A stretch of 64,000 nt of DNA from an uncultured Lachnospiraceae bacterium (GTDB lineage: Bacteria; Bacillota; Clostridia; Lachnospirales; Lachnospiraceae). Numbering within the stretch: position 1 is the stretch's first letter; every line of letters starts with the position of its first letter. Where the stretch lies: the NCBI GenBank assembly GCA_900319245.1, contig ONNQ01000007.1, positions 1 to 64,000 on the forward strand, written 5' to 3'. Made by a program: the position numbers and the translations under genes. Positions 52,775 through 61,859 of this stretch are shown one piece after another. The notes beneath the pieces are model-generated. The model ran no database searches. It had not been told where the DNA came from and saw only the letters and a list, made by a program, of their open reading frames with translations.

Positions 52775-54292
52775 TCAGTAGTCCACCGTAAGTTCCGGAT
52801 ATTCCCGGTCTACCATCTGGTAAAAGCTGTCCATCGCTTCATCCTCGTCCATCTTGTCGGTAAAGAATTTGAGCATGTAGTCCCTGAAGTTATCCGCCAT
52901 CTTCCTGTCGTAGCTTCCCGCCGGAAGTACGTTTAATCCGGCTGCGCATTCATAATAGACTTCGTAAGGGTTCTGACCGCCCAGGAACGGATCGCTCATG
53001 TCGCCGGAAGCCATCTTCTTCATTCCTGTGACCGTATTGGTGAAGATGTTTTCTTTCTGCGCGATTTTGTACAACAGATTGCTGTTGCAGGTCAGGGTTT
53101 CCATGATCTCCTTGTCGAGGATCAGATTGTCCGTGCTCGGCGCTGCCAAAATCCAGACGCCTCCCCTGCAATAGGGCTGCGGCCCGCGGCAGACTGCAAA
53201 ATCGCCGTACACGCCGTTTCCCGCTGCTGGCGCTTCATCGCTGTCTGCCAGCGAATAGGCCGCCATCTTGGAATCAATGTCCGTGATCGCTCTGAAGAAT
53301 CCAAATACCTTTCCCTTAGGTCCCTGATCGGCCACCCATCTGTCGTCGCCGATCACCGTTCCATGATGATACTTCTTCTTATTGAAGGTTTTCATCATGT
53401 CCTTCCATTCCATAAAGACCGACGGGATTTCGAAGCTGCCGTCATTCACCCAGTGCCTGTCGGCGCCATATCGATAGGCGGAAAACGCATCAAAATAGCC
53501 CGATACCATGAGATATTTGGCTTTCTTCATCTTGGCCGCCGTCGAGGTAAAGGTTTTCCAGTCCGCCACAAATTTCTGCACGGCGTCCGGATCGTCCGTT
53601 CCCAGCACTTCTTTGGCAATGGATCTTCGATAGACGAATACGCCGGGCGTCGCCTGCCAGGTCACCGCCTTTAGAATGCCATCGTCCGTGGAGGCCATTT
53701 GCTGCGTGTAAGAGAACTGATTCTCCAGTTCTTCATCGGTAAGTCCGACCTTTTCCCTGACGTCCAGTGAATAATCGCTGTTGACATACACGGCCAGATC
53801 CTCTTCCGGCGCAAGATACAGATCGATCTTCTCATCCTGTCCCAGATACTCTGCGCCGAGCAGCTTTTCCGCCACCATATCCATGTACTTGCCGTCCTCC
53901 GGGATGACCCAGTTGACAATGACGTCGCCGATCCGGCCCGTTCTGTCGCCGAGATCTTCATAGCCCGGATAATACATGATAAACAGCGATTCTAACGATT
54001 CATCCCAGCAGCAGATGTTGAGATGCTTGCCTTCGCTTCTTCTTCTCTCTTCCTCCGGAGAGATCGGCTCTGCGGCAGGTTCCTCCGCGCTTGCCTGCTC
54101 TGCATTAAGGTTTGTGGCGCCTGCAGCTGCCGTATCCGCGGCGGCTGCGTTTTCTGTCTTGCTGCCGGTCAGTCCCGGCACTTTTATTCCGAATCTGTCA
54201 AGTACTCCCGTTACCGCGCCGCAGCCGGTACTGCTCATCGCGATCACTGCCGAAAGTGTGACAGCTGTAAGTCTCTTTCCAAGTCTCTTCAT
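52775..54292 (-). CDS. Solute-binding lipoprotein 2, beta-glucoside ABC operon
   Basis: A 505-residue lipoprotein with lipobox MSSTGC and an Ala-rich linker. The SBP domain has LNICCWDESLESLF at its start and ATPGVFVYRRSIAKEVLGTDDP, ETLTCNSNLLYKI and LGGQNPYEVYYECA, each matched in SBP 1 and SBP 3. The start at 54292 follows AGAGG. It lies after the permease pair and a hairpin, so it is expressed as a downstream part of the operon. Alignment suggests it is closer to SBP 3 than to SBP 1. The ligand is unknown. Confidence 0.88.
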   Translation of the reverse strand: MKRLGKRLTAVTLSAVIAMSSTGCGAVTGVLDRFGIKVPGLTGSKTENAAAADTAAAGATNLNAEQASAEEPAAEPISPEEERRRSEGKHLNICCWDESLESLFIMYYPGYEDLGDRTGRIGDVIVNWVIPEDGKYMDMVAEKLLGAEYLGQDEKIDLYLAPEEDLAVYVNSDYSLDVREKVGLTDEELENQFSYTQQMASTDDGILKAVTWQATPGVFVYRRSIAKEVLGTDDPDAVQKFVADWKTFTSTAAKMKKAKYLMVSGYFDAFSAYRYGADRHWVNDGSFEIPSVFMEWKDMMKTFNKKKYHHGTVIGDDRWVADQGPKGKVFGFFRAITDIDSKMAAYSLADSDEAPAAGNGVYGDFAVCRGPQPYCRGGVWILAAPSTDNLILDKEIMETLTCNSNLLYKIAQKENIFTNTVTGMKKMASGDMSDPFLGGQNPYEVYYECAAGLNVLPAGSYDRKMADNFRDYMLKFFTDKMDEDEAMDSFYQMVDREYPELTVDY

Positions 54293-54354
54293 TGTAATCC
54301 TCTTTATGGTCAATAATATCTTTTGGGTATTTTACCACAGATTTGTGCACAGCA

Positions 54355-54388
54355 AAACGGCGCATCCGCTTTTACAGATGCGCCGTTT
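54355..54388 (-). terminator. Hairpin between MalG and SBP 2 genes
   Basis: A 12-bp perfect stem, AAACGGCGCATC / GATGCGCCGTTT, with a 10-base loop, followed by TTTTGC on the minus strand. It is an attenuator or terminator inside the operon. Confidence 0.75.
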
Positions 54389-54416
54389 GTGATTTTCCTG
54401 TTAAATTTTCTGTGGA

Positions 54417-55283
54417 TCAGCCTTTAACGCCGCCCAGTGTAGTTCCGCCGACGATGTACTTCGATAAGATAAGGTACACCACGATTACCGGGAAGATGGA
54501 AAAGGCGATGGCAGCATATACATGCCCCATATTGAATTTCAGGAAGTCCGCAGACCGAAGCTGCGCGATCAGAATGGGCAGCGTCTTCATTTTGTCCTTG
54601 TGCAGGACCAGGGCCGGAATAAAGTAGTTGTTCCAGGATGAAACAAAGGTAAATATCGCCTGAACTGCGATGGCAGGCTTCATAAGCGGAAGCGTGATCG
54701 TGTTAAATGTCCTGAATTCTCCGGATCCGTCGATCCTGGCAGCCTCGATCAGAGACAGAGGCAGGGTTGATTCCATGTACTGTTTCATATAGAAATAAGT
54801 AACAGGAGCTGCAACCGTGGGCACGATCAGAGGAATGAAATTGTCTTCCAGTTTCATCTTTCCTACCAATTGCAGGAAACCGAGCGCGGTAACCTGGGTG
54901 GGGATCATCATGACCGCCAGTATGAAGGTGGACATGAACTTTTTAAACCTGAAATTATACACATGGATCGCATAAGCGGTCATGGTCGAGAAGTAGGTGC
55001 AGAGCACTGCACTGCATCCAGCGACAAACAGGGAATTCAGCATGCCTCTGACAAACGGCAGAGTGCCATGGAAAACGCCGTTTATCAGGTTCTCGATCAG
55101 ATGTGTGGAAGGGATCGGAGTAAATCCCCTGGTCAGCTCTCCTTTAGAGCGCGTCGCATTGATAAAGAGGATATAGAACCAGATCAGGCAGAGCAGGCTG
55201 ACCAGAATCAGCACTGCATAAGCGATCGCTCTTCTCGCACCGATAGGAAGACCTTTAGCTTTCTTATTCGTATTTTTTTCCAT
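54417..55283 (-). CDS. Sugar ABC transporter permease, MalG type (beta-glucoside operon)
   Basis: A 288-residue permease with six hydrophobic segments and the EAA loop (IEAARIDGSGEFRTFNTITLPL, near 190). The C-terminal end (SKYIVGGTTLGGVKG) is standard for CUT1 MalG homologues. AAGGAGG precedes the ATG. It starts ten bases after the MalF-like stop. No ATPase gene is in the operon, so energy must come from an unlinked ATPase. Confidence 0.92.
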   Translation of the reverse strand: MEKNTNKKAKGLPIGARRAIAYAVLILVSLLCLIWFYILFINATRSKGELTRGFTPIPSTHLIENLINGVFHGTLPFVRGMLNSLFVAGCSAVLCTYFSTMTAYAIHVYNFRFKKFMSTFILAVMMIPTQVTALGFLQLVGKMKLEDNFIPLIVPTVAAPVTYFYMKQYMESTLPLSLIEAARIDGSGEFRTFNTITLPLMKPAIAVQAIFTFVSSWNNYFIPALVLHKDKMKTLPILIAQLRSADFLKFNMGHVYAAIAFSIFPVIVVYLILSKYIVGGTTLGGVKG

Positions 55284-55293
55284 GACGCCCTCC

Positions 55294-56205
55294 TTACTTG
55301 GATGTTCTGGTGTTGATCCTGAACACGATCAGTGAAAGAATGCCGGTGATGATAAAGAGCAATACGGAAAGTGCTCCGCCCAGGCCGTAGTTCTTGCTGT
55401 AAAGGTGTTTGTTCAGGTACATGATCAGAGTCATGGAACTTCTGACCGGATCGCCGGTTCCGTTGGTCAGGATCTGCGGAACATCAAACATCTGCAGACC
55501 GCCGATCAGAGATGTGATCATGACGTACAGAAGGATGGGACGCAGCAGAGGCAGCGTGATCTGGAAAAAGATCTGCGTCGCGGTTGCGCCATCGACCTGC
55601 GCCGCTTCATAGAGCGAAGGGTCGATTCCCATCATGCCTGCCATCAGGAGGATCGTTGTATTTCCGAACCACATGATAAAGTTCATGAGCGCGACCAGGC
55701 CGCGGACGCTCCATACATGGGACATGAATTTATAAGGCGCTGAAATGATCCCCAGGTTGAGCAGGATCGAGTTGATCGGACCGCTTTCAGAAAACAGTGT
55801 AAAGAACAGCATTGCAAAAGCGGATGCCATGATCAGGTTCGGAAGGTAGATCACCGTCTTGAAAAATCTCTGATATTTCAGCCGAAGGCTGGGGTCCGAG
55901 AACCATGCGCCAAGCAGCAGCGATACCAGGATCTGAGGTACAAAACCAAGGATCCACATGATCATTGTGTTTTTGGCATAGATGAGCAGATCCCCGTTTG
56001 TAAACAGCTTGACATAATTCTGGAATCCGACAAAGTTAGGGCCCACCTGCGTCAGTCCGCTTCTGTAGTTTTCAAAAAGGCTGTTATAGAAAGTGCTTGC
56101 AAGCGGGACCAACTGAAATACACAATAAACTACAACGAAAGGGATCAGGAATATATATCCCCACTTATTGTAGCTCACAACCTTCTTAGATTTTGCTTTA
56201 TCCAT
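55294..56205 (-). CDS. Sugar ABC transporter permease, MalF type (beta-glucoside operon)
   Basis: A 303-residue permease with six hydrophobic segments and an EAA loop (YEAAQVDGATATQIFFQITLPL, near 190). It starts with a cytoplasmic basic head (MDKAKSKKVVSYNKW) and a first membrane segment. It pairs with the following MalG-like gene. GGAGGG lies three bases before the ATG, an unusually short spacing. The gap to the upstream SBP 1 gene carries a perfect hairpin. Confidence 0.92.
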   Translation of the reverse strand: MDKAKSKKVVSYNKWGYIFLIPFVVVYCVFQLVPLASTFYNSLFENYRSGLTQVGPNFVGFQNYVKLFTNGDLLIYAKNTMIMWILGFVPQILVSLLLGAWFSDPSLRLKYQRFFKTVIYLPNLIMASAFAMLFFTLFSESGPINSILLNLGIISAPYKFMSHVWSVRGLVALMNFIMWFGNTTILLMAGMMGIDPSLYEAAQVDGATATQIFFQITLPLLRPILLYVMITSLIGGLQMFDVPQILTNGTGDPVRSSMTLIMYLNKHLYSKNYGLGGALSVLLFIITGILSLIVFRINTRTSK

Positions 56206-56292
56206 GTTCCCTCCGCAGGATCTAGTCCCGACTTAAATGTTTGATTTATAATGCTTATTCCCGAAACTGTTTTCGCAAAAACTGCCTATATA

Positions 56293-56321
56293 TGCCTGCC
56301 CGGCATCAAACCGGGCAGGCA
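56293..56321 (-). terminator. Intercistronic hairpin between SBP 1 and MalF genes
   Basis: An 11-bp perfect GC-rich stem, TGCCTGCCCGG / CCGGGCAGGCA, with a 7-base loop and no real T run. It is more likely to stabilise the 3' end of SBP 1 mRNA, or terminate partially, than to be a full terminator. Confidence 0.75.
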
Positions 56322-56399
56322 CTCATTTGTTCACTATAGTTATCGCTATATCCCAAGTCCCCCGGATCGTTCCGATTTATTACGGTCGATCGTTTTATA

Positions 56400-57785
56400 T
56401 CAATATGTCAGATCAGGATACTTCTCAACGACTGCTTTGTAGAATGCGTTGATAGCAGACTCTTTGTCAGTTGTTCCTTCGAAGTAGCCCTTCATAGCCT
56501 TCTGGAATTCCTCGTTGCAGCCCTGGTCATAGATGGTGATCTGGTCCATGACGATCTTGTCAGCGCCTGCGCAGAACATAGGCAGCGCATTCTGTCCGCC
56601 GAGAACAGCGTCGCCGTAGGTCTCATCCTGAGCCATTGCTTCCATAGCGGGCTTGTTGTTAACGAAGTCATTGTCGTCCTTGACAATGTCAGTCATGATA
56701 TCAACATTGCATGTGAGCTGTCTCATGATATCAGCGATCTCAGCAGCATTATCGGTTCCGGCTGCCGCGCAGATCCATGTTCCGCCCCAGTTAAAGCCCT
56801 GAGGTCCCTCAGTTGCTGCCCAGCCGCCTGCGTTTGCGATGGAGCCTTCTGTATCAGCTGCCATGCAGAAGTCGATCAGCCATGCGGGTCCAAAGTATGC
56901 GAATACCTTTCCTTCGGGATAGAAGCCCTTGGACCAGTCATCGCCCCAAAGATCATGAGTTCCTGCATATCCTGCATCTACAAGAGCCTTGGAATCGTCT
57001 ACCCATTTGTCGATGTTGGCATCGATATTGATCTTTCCGTCAACAACCCAAGGGGAAGTTACGTTGTTGGAGTATACGCGGTATGTATCATTGACAGAAG
57101 AAACAACCTGATATCCCTTGTCCTTCAGTTCCTTAGCAGATGCTACAAATGCATCCCAATCAGCGAACTTGGGCTGAATGTCTTCCGGAGCATCCGAGCC
57201 GAACACTTCCTTAGCAGCTTCACGGTTATAGATCATGACGCCGGGGCAGCCCTGCCATGAGACGCCCTTGAGAACGCCATTGCTGTCTGTGACTACATCT
57301 TTGGTATAGCTGTACTGGTTCGCGAGATCCTCTTCTGTGATACCAAGATCTGCGATCGGCATTGTGTAATCAGATCCGACATACTTCAGTGCGTAGTCCG
57401 CTTCGATCAGGAACAGGTCGACCTTGTCGTTTGCAGCTGCTTCATCCTGCTTAAGAAGTGCTTCGTCCAGATTGTTCTGATAAGCGTTATTCTCGTTCGG
57501 TGTGATATTCCATACGACTTCAATATCACCGATCTTTCCGTGTGTGGCATCCACTTCCTCATACCCCGGATAGTGGTCTTTTACTCTGGTCTTGAACTCT
57601 TCGTTCCAGCAGTAAACATTGAGGACAGAACCTTCTTCAGCTCCAGTTTCAGCTTCAGCTTCTGTTTCCGCCTCTGCCTCTGCTGCAGGCTCGGAAGAAG
57701 CCGCTCCGGTGCTTCCGCCGCAGGCTACGAGAGATCCGGCGACCATAGCTGTTGCAAGAATCAGACTAAGTGCTCTTTTTTTCAT
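56400..57785 (-). CDS. Solute-binding lipoprotein 1, beta-glucoside ABC operon
   Basis: The first and probably main binding protein of the operon (461 residues). The signal peptide MKKRALSLILATAMVAGSLVACGG has a LVAC lipobox. After an acidic linker (EAEAETEAEAETGAEE) the SBP domain begins VLNVYCWNEEFKTRV. GCPGVMIYNREAAKEVFGSDAP, RQLTCNVDIM and LGGQNALPMFCAG correspond to the landmark blocks in SBP 2 and 3. AAGGGAGG precedes the ATG at 57785; an in-frame upstream stretch lacks a site. The gene lies 131 bases downstream of lacI. The ligand is likely a cello-oligosaccharide, by context. Confidence 0.9.
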   Translation of the reverse strand: MKKRALSLILATAMVAGSLVACGGSTGAASSEPAAEAEAETEAEAETGAEEGSVLNVYCWNEEFKTRVKDHYPGYEEVDATHGKIGDIEVVWNITPNENNAYQNNLDEALLKQDEAAANDKVDLFLIEADYALKYVGSDYTMPIADLGITEEDLANQYSYTKDVVTDSNGVLKGVSWQGCPGVMIYNREAAKEVFGSDAPEDIQPKFADWDAFVASAKELKDKGYQVVSSVNDTYRVYSNNVTSPWVVDGKINIDANIDKWVDDSKALVDAGYAGTHDLWGDDWSKGFYPEGKVFAYFGPAWLIDFCMAADTEGSIANAGGWAATEGPQGFNWGGTWICAAAGTDNAAEIADIMRQLTCNVDIMTDIVKDDNDFVNNKPAMEAMAQDETYGDAVLGGQNALPMFCAGADKIVMDQITIYDQGCNEEFQKAMKGYFEGTTDKESAINAFYKAVVEKYPDLTY

Positions 57786-57916
57786 TAGGTAAACCTCCCT
57801 TTTATTTCCCGCACACCCCATTGTGTGACGGTTAGATTTTGTTGTTATTTGCAATCCGCGTATGCGGTTTTTGCCATTTCTTATTAATACTGCTCACTGT
57901 TTACAAGCTGCCGGCC

Positions 57917-58945
57917 TTATTCATCTTCATCCCGGCTGATGTCTCCGACCGTTTCTCCTTCATAGAGTTCGCCCTCGACCACGATCGGCCTTATGATCGT
58001 CGCTCTTGGATGCTCGATCAGATGGATCAGGTTCTCTGCCGCCTCTCTTCCGATCTTCTCGGTATCCTGACGGATCGTCGTGAGCCTGGGCTCTAAGTGT
58101 CTTCCGATCCGAAGTCCGTCATATCCGGCTACCGAGATATCCTCCGGTATACGAAGTCCTCTCTCCCTGATCGCATTGATGCCTCCGAATCCGGCAAAAT
58201 CATCGGGGTACAGGATACAAGTGGGCGGATCAGGCAGATCCAGAAGCTCCAGCGTCTTCTCGTAGGTTCCTTTAGTATCTCTGTACTTGGCCTCTTTGAT
58301 ATACTCCTCGGGCACCTCGATCCCCAACTGCGCGCAAGTGGTATAGAATGAGGAAACCCTGGCTTGTGTGACCGAAGAATCTCTCCCATGTATGTAGGCG
58401 ATCTTCCGGTGACCCTTGCCGTATACATATGTAACGAGGTCATGCATCCCTTTGATGTTGTCCGAAATGACGGCGATCCGGTTGTTGAAAATATAGTCGA
58501 TCGTCACAACCGGAATATTGCTGTCAACAAGTTCGATCACTTCCGGGTCCTTAAAATCGATGCAGGCAATTGCGACTCCGTCAAAACCTCTGTACCTTGC
58601 TCTCTCCAGATAGCTCATTGAATCGCTGTGCTTCTTATTACAATTGATCAGAGTCAGATCGTAATCCTTTCGCTCGATCGTTCGCTTGAAGCTGTCCAGA
58701 ACGTTGGCAAAAAAGTCATGGGTCAGACCGCTCTGCGCTTCATCGACAAACAAAACGCCGATGTTATAGGATTTGTTTGTCTTAAGCGCTTTCGCCGCAG
58801 AATTGGGAAAGTATCCCATCTCTTTCGCTTTCTTTCGGATCATCTCCTTCGTCTTTTCGCTCACGTCCCTCTGGTCATTGAGGGCTTTACTGACTGTAGC
58901 GATCGAAACGTTACAGGCAGCCGCAAGATCTTTCATTGAAACCAT
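57917..58945 (-). CDS. LacI-family transcriptional repressor
   Basis: A 342-residue repressor. The N-terminal HTH is SMKDLAAACNVSIATVSKALN, and the hinge helix follows in SAAKALKTNKSY. The periplasmic-binding-type core (about 60-330) has YNIGVLFVDE, FDGVAIACIDF and ISVAGYDGL. GGAGG stands six bases before the ATG at 58945; an upstream ATG at 58960 is less well placed. It sits between the phosphorylase gene (divergent) and the SBP 1 operon (same strand), and is the obvious regulator of both. A cello- or glucoside sugar is the expected inducer. Confidence 0.93.
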   Translation of the reverse strand: MVSMKDLAAACNVSIATVSKALNDQRDVSEKTKEMIRKKAKEMGYFPNSAAKALKTNKSYNIGVLFVDEAQSGLTHDFFANVLDSFKRTIERKDYDLTLINCNKKHSDSMSYLERARYRGFDGVAIACIDFKDPEVIELVDSNIPVVTIDYIFNNRIAVISDNIKGMHDLVTYVYGKGHRKIAYIHGRDSSVTQARVSSFYTTCAQLGIEVPEEYIKEAKYRDTKGTYEKTLELLDLPDPPTCILYPDDFAGFGGINAIRERGLRIPEDISVAGYDGLRIGRHLEPRLTTIRQDTEKIGREAAENLIHLIEHPRATIIRPIVVEGELYEGETVGDISRDEDE

Positions 58946-58960
58946 TTCTGCCTCCTGCAT

Positions 58961-59275
58961 TCAGCTTCATCTGACAGGTTTCATTACGAAGTCGTTTAAA
59001 TCACTTAAACGTTTTTGTAATTCAACTTTATCCCTTTTCAGCCATATTTTCAAGTTTATTTTTAGCATTTCTGCGTTAATTTCTGATTTTTGTCAAAACA
59101 TCACTTAATTCTTTTTCATATTTGTACGAAAACACCACTTAAAAACCGCCATTTGTCTATTTTTATCTAAATCGTTTACGTAATTTTAAGCATTGTTACC
59201 GTTGTTCTGGATTTTGGCTCTGATTATAATGAATCTATCAGAGTTTGTGATTCTTTTCTCATCATGGAGGATAGT
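58961..59275. promoter_or_regulatory. Divergent lacI / GH94 control region with operators
   Basis: For lacI (minus), TTGAAA (59048-59053) and TAAAGT (59025-59030) are 17 bases apart. Just downstream lies the inverted repeat CGTTTAA-N5-TTAAACG (58993-59011), which overlaps AAACGTTT. For the GH94 gene (plus), TTGTTC (59202-59207) and TATAAT (59225-59230) are also 17 apart. A second LacI-like site, TAAATCGTTTA (59168-59178), lies 24 bases upstream. Both sites fit the general AANCGNTT core of LacI/CcpA-type operators, so mutual repression is likely. The rest is AT-rich with no gene. Confidence 0.7.
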
Positions 59276-61786
59276 ATGAAATACGGTTATTTTGACGACG
59301 CGAACAAGGAGTATGTGATCACAACACCCAGGACTCCTCTTCCCTGGATCAATTATCTGGGCAATCAGGACTTCTTTACACTGATCTCCAATACCGCCGG
59401 AGGCTATTCATTTTATAAAGACGCCCGTCTTCTCCGTATGACCCGCTATCGCTATAACGATGTTCCTTACGACGGAAACGGCAAGTACATCTATATAAAG
59501 GATGGTGACCAGGTCTGGAATACTGCATGGCAGCCCTCCAAGACAGAGCTGGACAATTATACATGCAGGCACGGAATGGGTTACACACGCTTCCACTCCT
59601 CTAAGGACGGGATCATAGCGGACCAGCTGAATTTTGTTCCCATGGGCGACAAATGCGAGATCATGCTGCTTGACCTCAAAAATGATTCCGATGCAGTAAG
59701 GGAGATCAAAGTATTTCCTTATGTAGAATGGTGTCTCTGGGACGCGGATGATGATCAGAAGAACTTCCAGAGAAATCTTTCCACCGGTGAAGTTGAGATC
59801 GAGTCCAATCTCGGCTATGAGATCAGCGGCCTCAAAAAGCCCGCTTCTACGTTGATCAGCGACTACAGTGCGCTCGATTACGCCGCGATCTACCACAAGA
59901 CAGAGTACAGAGAGCGCCGCAATATGTATGCCGTCTTTTCCGTTAACCGCCCGATCACCGGTTTCGATACGGACAGACGCTCTTTCATCGGTTCATACCA
60001 GAGTCCCGCGAACCCTGAAGTCGTGAGAACGGGCTCTTGTAAAAACACTGTTGCAAGCGGCTGGTCACCCTGCGCCGTCTTTGAGCTTCCTGTAAAGCTC
60101 GAGCCCGGTGAAAATACAAGTATCATTTTCCAGCTCACTTACGTTGAGAATCCTGTTGACGAAAAGTGGGAATCCTATGGGGTGATCAACAAGAAGCGCG
60201 CCCACGCCATGATCCGCAAGTACCACGACCGCGCATCGGTCATGCAGGCCTTTGCACAGTTGAAAGAATACTGGGAAAACCTTCTCTCCCGCTTCCGCGT
60301 CACCAGCGCGCATCCCGAAGTGGACAGGATGGTCAATATCTGGAATCAGTATCAGTGCATGATCACCTTTAATATGTCCCGCAGTGCTTCTTATTATGAA
60401 TCCGGAATCGGAAGAGGCATGGGGTTCCGCGACTCCTGTCAGGATCTTCTGGGCTTTGTCCACCTGATCCCGACGCGCGCGAGGGAAAGAATTCTGGACA
60501 TCGCCGCCACACAGTTTCCGGATGGCAGCGCCTATCACCAGTATCAGCCTCTGACCAAAAAAGGAAACGCAGATATAGGCAGCGGATTCAATGATGATCC
60601 CCTCTGGCTCATTGCCGCTGTAAGCGCTTATATCAGGGAGACCGGCGACGTCTCTATTCTGGAAGAGCCCGTGCCGTTCGACAATGACATTTCTCTTGCT
60701 CAGCCGCTTATGGAGCATCTGCGCAGGAGTATCCGGTATACGATCACCCACAAGGGTCCTCACGGACTGCCGCTGATCGGACGCGCGGACTGGAATGACT
60801 GTCTCAACCTCAACTGCTTCTCAGAGCATTCAGGCGAATCCTTCCAGACTTCCGGTCCCAGTGAAGGTCCCGTAGCGGAATCAGTTTTCATCGGCGGTAT
60901 GTTTGTCAAATACGCTGAGGAGTATGCAGCGCTGTGTGACCTGACAGGCCTCGCAGAGGAAGCTTCTGAGATTCGCAAACAAGGACTTGAAATGGAGAAA
61001 ACGCTGCTCACAGAGGGCTGGGATGGCAAGTGGTTCCTGCGGGCGTACGATGCGTACAGCCACAAAGTGGGTTCTCATGAGTGCGAAGAAGGACAGATCT
61101 ATATCGAACCCCAGGGCTTCTGTGTTTTGGCAGGCGTCGGCAAGGAGACCGGAGAAGCGCTTCAGGCACTCGACAGTGTCAAAGAGATCCTTGATTCCCG
61201 ATACGGCATCGCTCTTCTGCAGCCTGCTTATACACGCTATCATCTTGAACTGGGTGAAGTTTCCTCCTATCCGCCCGGATACAAGGAAAACGCGGGAATC
61301 TTCTGCCACAACAATCCCTGGGTTTCCATTGCGGAGACAGTTATGGGCCGCGGAAACAGAGCCTTTGAAGTTTATTGGAAGACTTGTCCTTCCTGTGTCG
61401 AGGAGTTCAGCGAGATCCACAGAACAGAACCTTACGTCTATTCACAGATGGTCGCAGGTCCCGACGCGCCTAACTTCGGAGAAGGTAAGAACAGCTGGCT
61501 GACTGGCACTGCAGCATGGACATTTACAGATATTTCCCAGTATATTCTGGGCGTATATCCGACTCTCAACGGACTCAGCATCAATCCCTGCATCCCCGAT
61601 GATTTTGGCGATTTCACGATCAGACGCGTTTACAGGGACAGCGTTTATAATATCAACGTGATGAATCCGGATCATGTGCAAAAGGGAATTCGGAAAATGA
61701 TCGTCGACGGAAAAGAGATTTCCGGGCATGTGATTCCCTACGAAAAGGGCAAGAAAGAATATGACGTGCAAGTGATCATGGGATAA
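59276..61786 (+). CDS. Cellobiose phosphorylase-type GH94 enzyme
   Basis: An 836-residue cytoplasmic enzyme that cleaves a beta-glucoside, most likely cellobiose, with phosphate to glucose-1-phosphate and glucose. It has the GH94 N-terminal beta-sandwich (about 1-290) and the alpha-barrel (about 310-760). The general acid Asp is in RADWNDCLN (near 505). The [11 protein letters not shown] and [15 protein letters not shown] blocks shape the active site as in characterised cellobiose phosphorylases. The start is the ATG at 59276, because GGAGG (59266-59270) is its ribosome site and lies inside the apparent upstream ATG. Divergent lacI and SBP genes supply uptake and control. Laminaribiose or longer substrates cannot be excluded. 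Confidence 0.92.
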   Translation: MKYGYFDDANKEYVITTPRTPLPWINYLGNQDFFTLISNTAGGYSFYKDARLLRMTRYRYNDVPYDGNGKYIYIKDGDQVWNTAWQPSKTELDNYTCRHGMGYTRFHSSKDGIIADQLNFVPMGDKCEIMLLDLKNDSDAVREIKVFPYVEWCLWDADDDQKNFQRNLSTGEVEIESNLGYEISGLKKPASTLISDYSALDYAAIYHKTEYRERRNMYAVFSVNRPITGFDTDRRSFIGSYQSPANPEVVRTGSCKNTVASGWSPCAVFELPVKLEPGENTSIIFQLTYVENPVDEKWESYGVINKKRAHAMIRKYHDRASVMQAFAQLKEYWENLLSRFRVTSAHPEVDRMVNIWNQYQCMITFNMSRSASYYESGIGRGMGFRDSCQDLLGFVHLIPTRARERILDIAATQFPDGSAYHQYQPLTKKGNADIGSGFNDDPLWLIAAVSAYIRETGDVSILEEPVPFDNDISLAQPLMEHLRRSIRYTITHKGPHGLPLIGRADWNDCLNLNCFSEHSGESFQTSGPSEGPVAESVFIGGMFVKYAEEYAALCDLTGLAEEASEIRKQGLEMEKTLLTEGWDGKWFLRAYDAYSHKVGSHECEEGQIYIEPQGFCVLAGVGKETGEALQALDSVKEILDSRYGIALLQPAYTRYHLELGEVSSYPPGYKENAGIFCHNNPWVSIAETVMGRGNRAFEVYWKTCPSCVEEFSEIHRTEPYVYSQMVAGPDAPNFGEGKNSWLTGTAAWTFTDISQYILGVYPTLNGLSINPCIPDDFGDFTIRRVYRDSVYNINVMNPDHVQKGIRKMIVDGKEISGHVIPYEKGKKEYDVQVIMG

Positions 61787-61823
61787 GATAAACCGTTTGT
61801 TTTCAATCCTCCTTTTCATTGTA

Positions 61824-61850
61824 AAGCCCCGGCGCTGTGCCGGGGCTTTG
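61824..61850. terminator. Bidirectional terminator between GH94 and pyrophosphatase genes
   Basis: An 11-bp perfect stem, AAAGCCCCGGC / GCCGGGGCTTT, with a GCTGT loop, between two convergent genes. There are weak T runs on both sides. Confidence 0.85.
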
Positions 61851-61859
61851 CTCGTTCGG

